Origin: Caenorhabditis remanei
Taxonomy: Eukaryota; Nematoda; Chromadorea; Rhabditida; Rhabditidae
Direction of reading: 5' to 3'
Assembly: GCF_010183535.1 (NCBI RefSeq)
Contig: NC_071331.1
Coordinates: 7,440,001 to 7,504,000 of the forward strand
DNA length: 64,000 nt
Below are positions 12,718-22,084 of this stretch, piece after piece (the stretch's first letter is position 1; every line of letters starts with the position of its first letter). The notes beneath the pieces are model-generated. The model was not told where the DNA came from. It saw only the letters and a program-made list of their open reading frames with translations, and searched no databases. The position numbers and the translations under genes are program-made.

Positions 12718-13966
12718 TTAGGTTGTCCCATAAGTTTTCGAACATAGTTTTGGTGTTTTGCTATAGGACAGAGATGAAGAATCAAACCAAATAGTGCATG
12801 TTTTCCATTATATAAGACGTCGGGTGTATTGACAATATCATTCATTTCTTCTGGCTGCCTCCTCTCAATGAACGCGGCACCAATCGTTGTCCCCGACCGA
12901 CTTCATATTCGTCATGTGATTTTATTTTTATTTCTATCTAACTCCAAAATCACTGAGATTGAAGAACGTATGGTTGGAGTTTATAAGGATGATGCCCCTC
13001 AACGGCAGACAAATAGCCGTTGGGTCCATCGTTTCAAAAATAATGATTTTTTTTTGGCCGAAGAAGCACGTTCTGGAAGACCAGTGGAGTTCTTCATTGA
13101 CAAGTTACGGGAGGTAGTGGAAAGTGACCCACTTCAATCCATTCGTGAACTGGCAACAGTAATGGGGTCTACTCACTCTGCGGTAGAAAGAGGACTGGGA
13201 GCTCTTGGCAATGTAAAAAATTGGAAGACGGATACCACACAAATTATCTAACTTTGATCTTGAGCGCCGAGTGGACATGTCGCTGCAACTTCTAACCCAT
13301 CATCCTAATTTCAACTGGCTGGATCATTTGGTTACGTCGGACGAGAAGTGGGTCTTATACGAAAACCACCACAGGAGAGCCCAGTGGGTTGATGCTGATA
13401 AACAGCCAGAGGATGTCGTCAAACAGGAGTTACACCCTAAGAAAACATTGATCTCCGTCTGGTGGTCTGTTCATGGAGTGCTTTATTGGGAACTGCTTCC
13501 CGAGGGGAAAACTATCACCGCCGACTACTATTCTTCTCAATTACAAAAGGTGAAGTCCAAACTGAAAACCTCCCCTCTACACGGCAACAGAGTCCACTAC
13601 CTCCATGACAACGCAAGACCACACACCGCAAAGACGACCAAGTCTCTTCTGGCTACATTCTACTGGACAGTCCTTGCTCACCCTCCGTACAGCCCTGACC
13701 TCGCTCCTCCGGATTACCATCTGTTCAGCGACATGCATCGATCTCTTGAAGGCCAGGACTTCAAAACAAAGTCAGAGGTCGAGTAATGGTTGAAGAAGTA
13801 TTTTCACTCGGAGCAGCCTGAGTTTTGGCGGAAAGGTATTGCATCTCTGCCTACTAAATGGCAAACAGTCGTGGATAAAGGTGGTCACTATATTTGATTT
13901 TTGTAATAATCTGGCTTTGAATAAATTTGATTTCACTAATGTTCGAAAACTTATGGGACAACCTAA
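12718..13966 (+). mobile_element. mariner element (1,249 bp) with TA target duplication
   Basis: The element is bounded by near-perfect 28-bp terminal inverted repeats beginning TTAGGTTGTCCCATAAG, flanked by TA at 12716-12717 and 13967-13968. It lies in exon 4 of the broken srz copy D, so it is separate from the Helitron insertion. It encodes a degenerate mariner transposase on the plus strand. Confidence 0.95.
12829..13897 (+). pseudogene. mariner transposase, one frameshift and one nonsense codon
   Basis: A mariner-type transposase would bind the inverted repeats through N-terminal helix-turn-helix domains and cut with a DD34D catalytic domain. The N-terminal half is at 12829-13215 (SGRPVEF, KLREVVESDPLQSIREL). 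A +1 frameshift in the A run at about 13215 shifts to the frame with RRIPHKLSNFDLERR. Catalytic residues are preserved: D in VTSDEKW, D in HDNARPH and D in LAPPDYHLF. The last two are separated by exactly 34 residues. A TAA at 13784-13786 interrupts VE-stop-WLKKYF, but the expected C-terminus (FWRKGIASLPTKW, ending VVDKGGHYI) follows. Two lesions in an otherwise complete gene suggest a young but inactive copy. Confidence 0.9.
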
Positions 13967-14296
13967 TATTTTCTTGCAAACGTGTTGTATTGTGGCGTTA
14001 AAGTTGGTATGTTTAAGAAAACAAACTTTTTCGCAAAAAAGAAACTTTAGTTTTACACGCCTCTGTTAATTTCAAGGATACATGCAATTGGTAGTTTTGC
14101 ATTTATGGTTTCCATTCTTGACATTATAATGATCCCTTTGATGATTCAATTTTCTTATCTGTTTAGTAACAGAAAGAACGTTAAAACATTACTATCTGGC
14201 ATGAAATTCAAAATATTCATCAGAGTTTTATTTTCTTCTAATGGGGTATCTAGTGTACGTCCTCTGATAAGTTATACACAGGCAAGCGGTCGGTAA

Positions 14297-14682
14297 GATT
14301 TTCGAGTCTTCAACAGGTTTGCAACCATTTCCTTCTTCAACAGGTGAATAATTTCCTATTGAAGAAAGAAAGCCGTCACTGCTGACTCAAACGGAAGCGA
14401 ATTTCCCCGTTCTTTGTACATTTCTGCTCTAAATAATCTTCTGACAAACATGTCTAGCCACATCTGAAAAGAATGTCACAGCTACCCAGAGGATGTAGAG
14501 CCTAATTTCTATAACAGAATGTATCTCAATCTTGTGAGCACCCCTCCCCTTTATTACAGACTCCCCTGAGAACGAAGTGCGGTTCCACCTGAAATTTTAT
14601 ATCATGTTTTCATAAAATTTCTATATAACAGCAAAATTTCTGCTCAAAGATACAATACATATCAAATCTCTATCCGTCTACA
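14297..14682. other. intergenic, srz copy D to str/srj-like gene
   Basis: About 0.39 kb without a gene. A short inverted motif (TTCTTCAACAGG and neighbours near 14310-14345) is repeated, but nothing else stands out. Confidence 0.4.
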
Positions 14683-17600
14683 ATGCTTGGCTCGTTATGG
14701 CTGGAAATTTCAAGTATTGTCGAAGTTGTATCAGTGGCTCTTGCTATCCCAAACAACCTTCTTCTCCTCTTTTGTATATTCAATAAATCGCCGAAAACTT
14801 TCGGTAATTATCGATATCTAATGGCATTTTTCACATATCAAAGTACTTGGTTCTCGATTATCACTTTATTTCTGAACGTCAATTATTTCACCCATCAAAC
14901 GTTCGCTAATCCTACTGTAAAAATTAATTTTTACTTGAAACCGTGAGGATCTCACGGTAAGGAAAAGTCATTATCACAGAACACTTCTTTCAAAACAAAC
15001 TTTCAATAAATGTTTCAAAATATTTTTAAATTTGAAGATGTTATTGAGCTCCAGTAATTCTTCGAAATGAGTTACTGTAAAAACAGTGTGGAATTTTCAA
15101 TAGAGCGTGTTTGTCAACTTCTCAATATTACCTGTACCTCAAGTTTTCCCACGGTGGTTATTTTTTTCTTGTTTTCTCTAAACAAAACTACGAGCATTGT
15201 GAAAATTTTCTTATCTCGCTTAATTAGTTTTTTTCTCAAAACCATAAACAACAAGACTTGTTTAATGAGCACAATGACGTACAGACCTCGCTAACAGAAA
15301 ATAACACACATTTTGTGAAAATTAATTAAATGCTGTTTTCTGAAAGTAACAAGTGTCCAGGGAGGTGTGTCTAAACAGTTTCTGTCTCTGTGGCTGAAAA
15401 AATACTGTGTTTTAGCTCGGCACAATTCTTACAACTGCGCTGCACCGAAGTGCCCTTGAAAAATGTCTATTTTTCTCTGAGTCTCTCAATTTTGCACACA
15501 ATCTTCTTCGGTTTCGGTAGAGCGCGGTTGTAAGAAGTGTGTCGTGCTAATAAAAATTTGTTGCGGCAGTGCGACTCTCCATGACTATGGAAGAAACGGT
15601 ACTATTCCTAAAACACAAGTATTTATAAAACGGTCACAACAGTGAATTCGGATAGTGTTTCAGAAGGTTATGAAAATTTCCATTCGTGTCAAGACTCGGG
15701 CCTTGTCAGCAAAATCAAGGCCCGGCCCGGGTATTTCGGCGCCAAAGTGAACATTTCAAATTTTTCGAACTTTTTGAAAATTGTTTTCGCGAAAAAGTCA
15801 GGGTTCGACTATCATTTAGAATCAGAGGAAATTCTGAAAAAATATCAGAAGTGTTCACATTTTCTATGAAAAACTGAAAAAAATTTCGAAAAAAAATTTT
15901 GGAAAAAGGGTTCATTTTTGGAAGCCGGGCCGGGCTTTCAAAAATTTTCCAAGGCCCGGCCCGGACCTTCTCGGGCGGGCCGGGCCAGACCTTGTCAAGT
16001 ATGAAAATTTGAAAATCAACTTGGTCTTCCTCAAAATATCTGTTTCAGAATAGTTATAAAGAAACGTATTCCTCCTCAGTAAATGTCCTGTTTCTGGTTC
16101 CTTGATTAAACAATCAACTATTACTCGCATTTAAATAATGTTTATCACAAGTCTGACTCGTAGATCACACTTCCTAAAAATTCCAGACTAAAAAACTTTT
16201 GCAGGTCTCGTGTGTTCATCCAATTGCATGATGTTTGTCGCGTTGGCCGTTCAATTCGTTTATAGATATTTTGCAATGACGAAGTGAGTTAGATGTTGTA
16301 AATGAATTGAATGGATGTTTCACAAAGATTTCAATTTAGTGACTTAGAATTCAGAAAATTCTCATGGTTCATTTTCAGAACATTTTAAAAAATCTTACTG
16401 CTCCAACGAGCCTGTTTTAGAAATGGTATTCAGAAATATTCGGTTTTTCCCAAATTTTTTCAGAAACCCAAATATATGCCTATTCAATTCATGGAGAATG
16501 TCGTTATGGTATGCCGCAATGATCTCTATCTCGATATGCTTTGGAATTATAGCTTTCATTTGTGGATATCTAATGGAAGGAGCAAGAGTGGACGGGTTTA
16601 GGTAAGTGGATAACAGTGGGCTACCAGAGCTAAATGGAAAAAAAAACCGCTAAAAAATATTTTGCATGAAAATGTGAACTTTTTGAAACAGAATGTTTTC
16701 AAAATTTTTATTTCAGAGAATCCTTATTCTCCACATTCGAGCTCCCGGAGAACTCAACTGTCTACTATTCTCGTATGACCTATTACGTGAGTCAACTCTC
16801 CCACGCTTTCTCTCTCATAACCCTCCAAATTTCAGACTAGAGACAGCTCAACAGGTGAAATTATTCTAGACTGGTGCTCTCTTAAGTGTCTCTTCCTTTT
16901 AATACTATCTGTAACACCTGTCTCTGTCATTTTTTATTGCGGGATTCGCACTTATAGACGGATATCGAAAACGACTGCCCAGCTGTCGAATCATATGCAA
17001 TTGCAGAAGGAACTTTTTCAGGCGCTTTTGATTCAGGTAGGAACTGCAAAAAAAACAAAAATAGGACTGATCTCGGGCGGGCTCGAACCACCGACCTTCT
17101 GTGTGTTAGACAGATGTGATAACCACTACACCACGAGACCACCGGAAAATGCAGGTCACCGAGGCGTTTAGAAGAGAAGGGGAGCAGCGTCATCTCAAAA
17201 AGATAACTACCTACCCTCATAAGAGCCACTGGTGACCTCAAATTTTGGCCTGCTTAGTATACACAGGTAAAACGGGGATGCCGAGAAATGGGTGATCGGC
17301 AGCCCGGAGGAGGTTCAAACGGGAACAACCCGCAGTTCAAACCCCGGGCCGCCGGCAGCCTGCCTTTGAGCTGCTGGCGATTCAAAATTTGGGCAGCACC
17401 TACCCCCTATTATTGGTATTATACTTCGTTCTGAATACGATTTCTACTTTATTAGTCCTATACTTAGTTAACAATGTGTTTTAATGTAGTATTGTAATTC
17501 CTTCTTCGTTCATTTTCCCATATTCTCCGGACTTGTGATTTTTCCGATTTTCACTCAATCTTTTTTCATAAAAACAAGTTACGACTGTTATTTTTGACTA

Positions 17601-19614
17601 ATTTTCTTTTCGAAACGATAACTTACTGGCCTACCTCATTTCCAACTGAAAAATATTAACTTCGTTTCAATAAGAAATTTAGCGAAACAACCCCATTTTC
17701 ATTTAAAGGTGTTTGAAAACCGACTTCCGCCACAAGGCCCAAAAATAAGAATTTTCAACCGATTTTCATTTCGGAGCAGTTCAAACTTACATACTTACCT
17801 TTTTATCCACCTGAAATCATATATTAGACTGTTCCGAAATGAAAATCGAAAGGAAACTCTATTTTGATTTTCGAAAAGCCGTTTTTCGTTGCGAAAGTCC
17901 AAATTTTGTTTCGAAAATAGCTTCCGACAGTTTTCAATAGATAAATTTAACTTTTCTCTACATTTTGTAACTTGTTTTCAGTGAAAAAACTCGAGTTTAA
18001 GCGAAATACGCTTCGAAAATGGGAAAAAAATGACTGCCGGCGAAAAAAAAATGTGATGTGGATTTACGGTAAACAACACGCTCGGCCGGGATACCGGAGT
18101 GTCGTTGCGCTTTCCAGTAAAGGCTTCACGCATGGCAGTGAGTCAGTTGGTTGTTACAGAACAGATTTTGAAGCGAATTTTTAACAGAAAACACAAAAAA
18201 TCAGAGAAAGAACAGATCATTTCGAAAAAAGAAACACTTTTCTACAAGTGTCGGAAAGCAGAGAGTAGTTCCATTGTTCTAACACTTATCAAGATTCCAG
18301 AAGTGTAACTGGAAACGTTATGTTGATTCATGAGTCATTTAGCACTCTGGCTAAGATTTTCTAACATTGGGAATTTGGCAAAACTAAAAAGAATTGTAAG
18401 TGACAGTGTATAATTTACCGTAACACCTCTAGTGAGGTGTCCACAAAGAACTATGTTCAACGCCGTATATATTTTTCCTTAAAAGAGATATCAAAAAGTT
18501 GTCAACAGACAAAATATAGCTGAATACTTATAAAATTTTTCTTCAGTTGGAAAAAATTTGATAGCTCATGAGGGAGTTGAGATATTGAGCTCCAAACTCT
18601 TCCTACTGGGAGCACTTCTATTAGAGGTATGTATTACTGTATTTAATCTTGTTATCCTAATCTAGATTCTATGAAAAACATTTTATCTTAACTCTTTTCA
18701 TCACTCTGTCAGAAACCAGATTACAAGAACTTGTTAAAATCACTATAGGCATACACCTTGAACCACCATTCGGCCGCCACAGGCCTGCCAACGAACCACC
18801 GCTGACCAACCCGCGGTTCTTCAGCCGCCGTTCAGCCACCAGTCAGCCACTTTATCAAAATTATTAAATTTTTAGAAATAAAGACTGTCATTAGACTAGA
18901 AAGGATTCTGAGGTATCGTACACAAATTTTTTTCCACAAAAGTTGCGAGTTTCTATAGAATTCGAACAATTTTTACTTTGGACCACTTTTGGGCTGTTTG
19001 CGGCTTGCCAGCCACCAGTCGGCCACCCTTCAGCAATTCGCGGTTTTTCGGCTGCCGACCGACCATTCTTCGCCTGTTTGCGGCTCTCAAGCTGCCGATC
19101 ACCCCATTTCTCGGCATCCCCGTTTTACCTGTGTAGTGGTTAGTACTCCACGTTGTGGCCGTGGCGACGCTGGTTCGATTCCAGCAGCAGGCATTTCTTT
19201 TTTGTTTTTCTAGTTCATCGAATTTCAGATTTTCAGAGCACAGTACCATGCATATTCCTGTACTTCCCATCACTTATCTACTTCATTTTTCCTATTTTCA
19301 ACATAGAACTTGGACTTTTCTCCAATATAGCTGGTATAACTTTTGTGATCTACCCTGTACTCGACCCGTTAGCGGTCATCTACGTCATCAAGCACTACCG
19401 ATGTTTTGTTTTCAGTGAGTTTTTTTTTGAGACATGTTCAGTTTCAAAAGAACACGTTTTGTTTTCAGAACTCTTCTGTCTCAGTCACAAAATCCAACCA
19501 AACATTGATGCTGAACAAGAACAAAATGACGTGGCGATGGCGTCAGAAGTGGAAGTGAGAACAGAAGGAAATAATGAGATATTCATGTCTTTCAATAGAA
19601 TTTCATCTGAATAA
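14683..19614 (+). CDS. str/srj-like 7TM chemoreceptor with a tRNA/transposon-filled intron
   Basis: Chemoreceptor of the Str superfamily (str or srj class). Exon 1 (14683-14916) encodes a first membrane segment and SPKTFGNYRYLMAFF. Further exons are 16205-16283 (FVALAVQFVYRYFAM), 16464-16601 (SWRMSLWYAAM), 16717-16786, 16836-17036 (LQKELFQALLIQ), 19237-19414 (YFPSLIYFIFPIF, YPVLDPLAVIYVI) and 19469-19614. Phases agree from 16205 onward. Exon 1 ends in phase 0 but exon 2 needs phase 1, so an exon covering the second helix and loop is unseen or lost between 14917 and 16204. The intron 17037-19236 contains a tRNA-Val gene, a split tRNA-His gene and a 1.87-kb element. Without the missing exon it may be a pseudogene. 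Confidence 0.65.
15412..15550. repeat. MITE-like element, family 1
   Basis: 139 bp, starting TTAGCTCGGCAC and ending GTGTCGTGCTAA, an imperfect terminal inverted repeat. It shares the internal TTCTTACAACTGCGCT and GAGCGCGGTTGTAAGAA blocks with copies at 3797, 25806 and 58018. Confidence 0.75.
15690..16000. repeat. G+C-rich palindromic repeat (GGCCCGGCCCGG ends)
   Basis: Blocks of CAAGGCCCGGCCCGG near 15717 and the related AAGGCCCGGCCCGG near 15950 bracket an A+T-rich core with GCGAAAAAGTCA. A diverged relative occurs at 29765-30010 with the same GCGAAAAAGTCA core. The element is noncoding. Confidence 0.6.
17068..17140 (-). tRNA. tRNA-Val(AAC), pair 1
   Basis: The 73-nt cloverleaf folds by eye. 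The acceptor stem GGTCTCG/CGAGATC has one G-U pair. The D arm contains the A box TAGTGGTTA. The anticodon stem TCTGT/ACAGA encloses loop CTAACAC (anticodon AAC). The T arm is GGTGG-TTCGAGC-CCGCC, and the discriminator is A. A T-run terminator follows on the minus strand (T8 opposite 17049-17056). It is divergent from the tRNA-His starting at 17248 and lies in an intron of the str/srj-like gene. Confidence 0.9.
17248..19193 (+). pseudogene. tRNA-His(GUG), pair 1, split by a 1.87-kb element
   Basis: The 5' 14 nt (GCCTGCTTAGTATA, 17248-17261) and the 3' part (19134-19193, from TAGTGGTTAG to GCAGGCA) together make the same 72-nt tRNA-His found intact at 19693 and 22468. The element at 17262-19133 interrupts it at the TA of the A box, with TA on both sides. 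The split gene cannot produce a normal transcript from its own A box. Confidence 0.88.
17262..19133 (+). mobile_element. Nonautonomous DNA element (1,872 bp), copy 1, in tRNA-His
   Basis: Terminal inverted repeats begin CACAGGTAAAACGGGG and extend on through GATGCCGAGAAATGG. TA is duplicated at 17260-17261 and 19134-19135. No transposase frame is present. The interior has cytosine-rich tracts such as CAGCCGCCGTTCAGCC near 18819. It also contains CCGTAACACCTC, similar to a repeat family found in introns elsewhere. It is an inverted, slightly shorter relative of 19886-21781. The TA duplication fits a Tc1/mariner-type mobiliser, but the family is not identified. Confidence 0.85.
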
Positions 19615-19692
19615 ACATTGAATGTGATTCTCAATAACACAAAAAAATTAACCGATTGATCTGATCTTCAATGCGAAAAAACCAAAAAGAGT

Positions 19693-19764
19693 TGCCTGCT
19701 GCTGGAATCGAACCAGCGTCGCCACGGCCACAACGTGGAGTACTAACCACTATACTAAGCAGGC
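19693..19764 (-). tRNA. tRNA-His(GUG), pair 2
   Basis: The 72-nt gene has a perfect acceptor stem GCCTGCT/AGCAGGC and anticodon stem CCACG/CGTGG around TTGTGGC (anticodon GTG). Its T arm is GCTGG-TTCGATT-CCAGC. On the minus strand it is followed by GCAACTCTTTTTGG, a pol III stop signal. It is divergent from the interrupted tRNA-Val at 19872. Confidence 0.9.
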
Positions 19765-19871
19765 CGAAATTTGAGGTCACCAGTGGCTCTTATGAAGGTC
19801 TGCAGTTGAATTATTGATATGGCGCTGCTCCCTCTCTCTTCTAAACGCCTCGGTGACCTCCATTTTCCCGT

Positions 19872-21842
19872 GGTCTCGTGGTGTACACAGGTAAAACGGG
19901 GATGCCGAGAAATGGGGTGGTCGGCGGCTTGAGAACCGCAAACAGGCGAAGGATGGCCGGTCGGCAGCCGAAAAACCGCGAACAGCTGAAGGGTTGCCGA
20001 CTGGTGGCCGGCAGACCGCAAACAGTCCAAAAGTGGTCCAAAGTAAAAATTGTTAGAGTTCTATAGAAAACCGCAACTTTTGTGGAAAAAAATTTATGTA
20101 CGATACCTCAGAATCCTTTCTAGTCTAATGACAGTCTTTATTTCTAAAAATTTAATAATTTTGATAAAGTGGCTGATTGGCGGCTGAACGGCGGCTGAAG
20201 AACCGCGGGTTGGTCAGTGGTTGCTTGTTGGCAGGCCAGTGGCGGCCGAATGGTGGTTCAGGGTGTATGTCTATAGTGATTTTAACAAGTTCTTGTAATC
20301 AGATTTCCGATAGAGTGAAGAAAAGAGATAAGAAGATAACGTTTTCATAGAATGTAGATTAGGATAACAAGATTAAATACAGTAATACCTATAATATAGG
20401 TGCTCCCAGTAGGAAGAGTTTGGAGCTCAATATCTCAACTGCTTCATGAGCTATCACATTTTTTCCAACTGAAGAAATATTTTATAAGTATTCAGCTATG
20501 TTTTGTCTGTTGGCAACTTTTTGATATCTCCTTTAAGGAAAAAGATATACCGCGTTGAACATAGTTCTTTGTGGACACCTCATTAGAGGTGTTACGGTAA
20601 ATTATACACTGTCACTTTCAATTCTTTTTAGTTTTTCCAAATTCCCACTGTTAGAAAATCTTAGCCAGAGTGCTAAATGACTCATGAATCAACATAACGT
20701 TTCCAGTTACACTTCTGAAATTTTGATAAGTGTTAAAACAATGAAACTACTCTATGTTTTCCGACACTTGTAGAAAAGTTTTTTTTTTCGAAACAATCTG
20801 TTATTTCTCTGTTCTTTCTCTGATTTTTTTGTGTTTTCTGTGAAAATTCGCTTTAAAATCTGTTTTTTAATAAGTAATTGACTCACAGCCAGCGAAGCAG
20901 TGAAGTCTCTGCTGTAAAGCGCAACGACACTCCGGTATCCCGGCCGAGCGTGTTGTTTACCGTAAATCCACATCACATTTATTTTATTCGCCGACACTAT
21001 TTTTTCCCATTTTCGAAGCGTATTTCGCTTAAACTCGAGTTTTTTCACTGAAAACAAGTTACAAAATGTAGAGAAAAGTTAAATGTATCTATTGAAAATT
21101 GTCGGAAGCTATTTTCGAAACAAAATTTGGACTTTGGCAACGAAAATCGGCTTTTCGAAAATCAAAATAGTTTCCTTTCGATTTTCATTTCGGAACAGTC
21201 TAATATATGATTTCAGGTGGATAAAAAGGTAAGTAAGTAAGTTTTAACTGCTCCGAAATGAAAATCGGTTGAAAATTCTTATTTTTTGGGCCTTGTGGCG
21301 GAAGTCGGTTTTCAAACACCTTTAAATGAAAATGGGGTTGTTTCGCTAAATTTCTTATTGAAACGAAATTAATATGTTTTCAGTTGGAAATGAGGTAAGT
21401 CGGTAGGTTATCGTTTCAAAAAGAAAATTAGTTAAAAACATCTCTGTTTATCAGCCGTAACTTGTTTTCAAGTGAAAGAGATTGAGTGAAAATCGAAAAA
21501 AAATCACAAGTCCGGAGAATATGGGAAAATGAACGATGAAGGAATTACAATACTACATTAAAACACATTGATAACTAAATATAGGACTAATTAGGTAGAA
21601 ATCGTATTCAGAACGAAGTATAATACCAATAATAGGGGGTAGGTGCTGCCCAAATTTTGAACCGCCAGCAGCCCAAAGGCAGGCTGCCGGCAGCCCGGGG
21701 TTTGAACTGCCAGTTGTTCCCTGGCAGGTCTCCCCCGGGCTGCCGATCACCCCATTTCTCGGCTTCCCCGTTTTACCTGTGTAGTGGTTATCACATCTGT
21801 CTAACACACAGAAGGTCGGTGGTTCGAGCCCGCCCGAGATCA
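19872..21842 (+). pseudogene. tRNA-Val(AAC), pair 2, split by a 1.9-kb element
   Basis: The 5' 14 nt (19872-19885, GGTCTCGTGGTGTA) and the remainder (21782-21842, TAGTGGTTATCAC to GAGATCA) reconstruct the tRNA-Val seen intact at 17068 and 22289. The break is at the same A-box TA as in the split tRNA-His. The B box and a downstream T8 run remain. Confidence 0.88.
19886..21781 (-). mobile_element. Nonautonomous DNA element (1,896 bp), copy 2, in tRNA-Val
   Basis: Same CACAGGTAAAACGGGG termini and TA duplication (19884-19885 and 21782-21783) as the element at 17262-19133, in the opposite orientation. Most of the interior aligns with the reverse complement of copy 1, with small indels. The two copies are separated by about 750 bp that includes the last exons of the str/srj-like gene. 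No protein coding was found. Confidence 0.85.
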
Positions 21843-22084
21843 GTTCGTTTTTTTTGTTTTTTTCATCCTCGCGAGCACTAGTTCCGGAGAATTTACCCTT
21901 TTTACCACTAGTTTAAAAAAGTAATAAGAAAACGTTGACTGTTCCCTGTTCTTTTCATTATTGGTTTTCGGTATGTTGTACACTTCCGACTCCACTCCTC
22001 CACCCAATTTCCGGTATAGGACAGTTCGAAGAGAGACACTTTTTATTATCAGATGCCTCCCCAAACAGTTGGATTATTCTAGAA

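Larger units (their letters stand above)
5330..14296 (+). pseudogene. srz-family chemoreceptor, copy D, broken by Helitron and mariner
   Basis: Fourth srz gene, recognisable in pieces: exon 1 about 5330-5502, exon 2 5540-5660, exon 3 5685-5773 plus 12351 to about 12545, exon 4 12594-12717 plus 13969 to about 14008, and the last exon about 14080-14296. Exon 3 breaks after IVQV and resumes in frame with LHVLISLLAIQR, so a Helitron sits inside a codon-exact junction. Exon 4 breaks after the codons for QLY and resumes with FLQTCC after a mariner element. Older damage is also visible: no ATG aligns with the other copies, there is a TAA at 5423-5425, and exon 1 lacks the GT donor. The terminal exon still encodes MIPLMIQFSYLFSNRKN. 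It is more diverged from A-C than they are from each other. Confidence 0.88.
14917..16204. other. large first intron of the str/srj-like gene, with repeats
   Basis: This stretch should hold the missing exon but I could not find a convincing one. It contains a MITE-like element (15412-15550) and a G+C-rich palindromic repeat (15690-16000). The remainder is A+T-rich. Confidence 0.5.
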
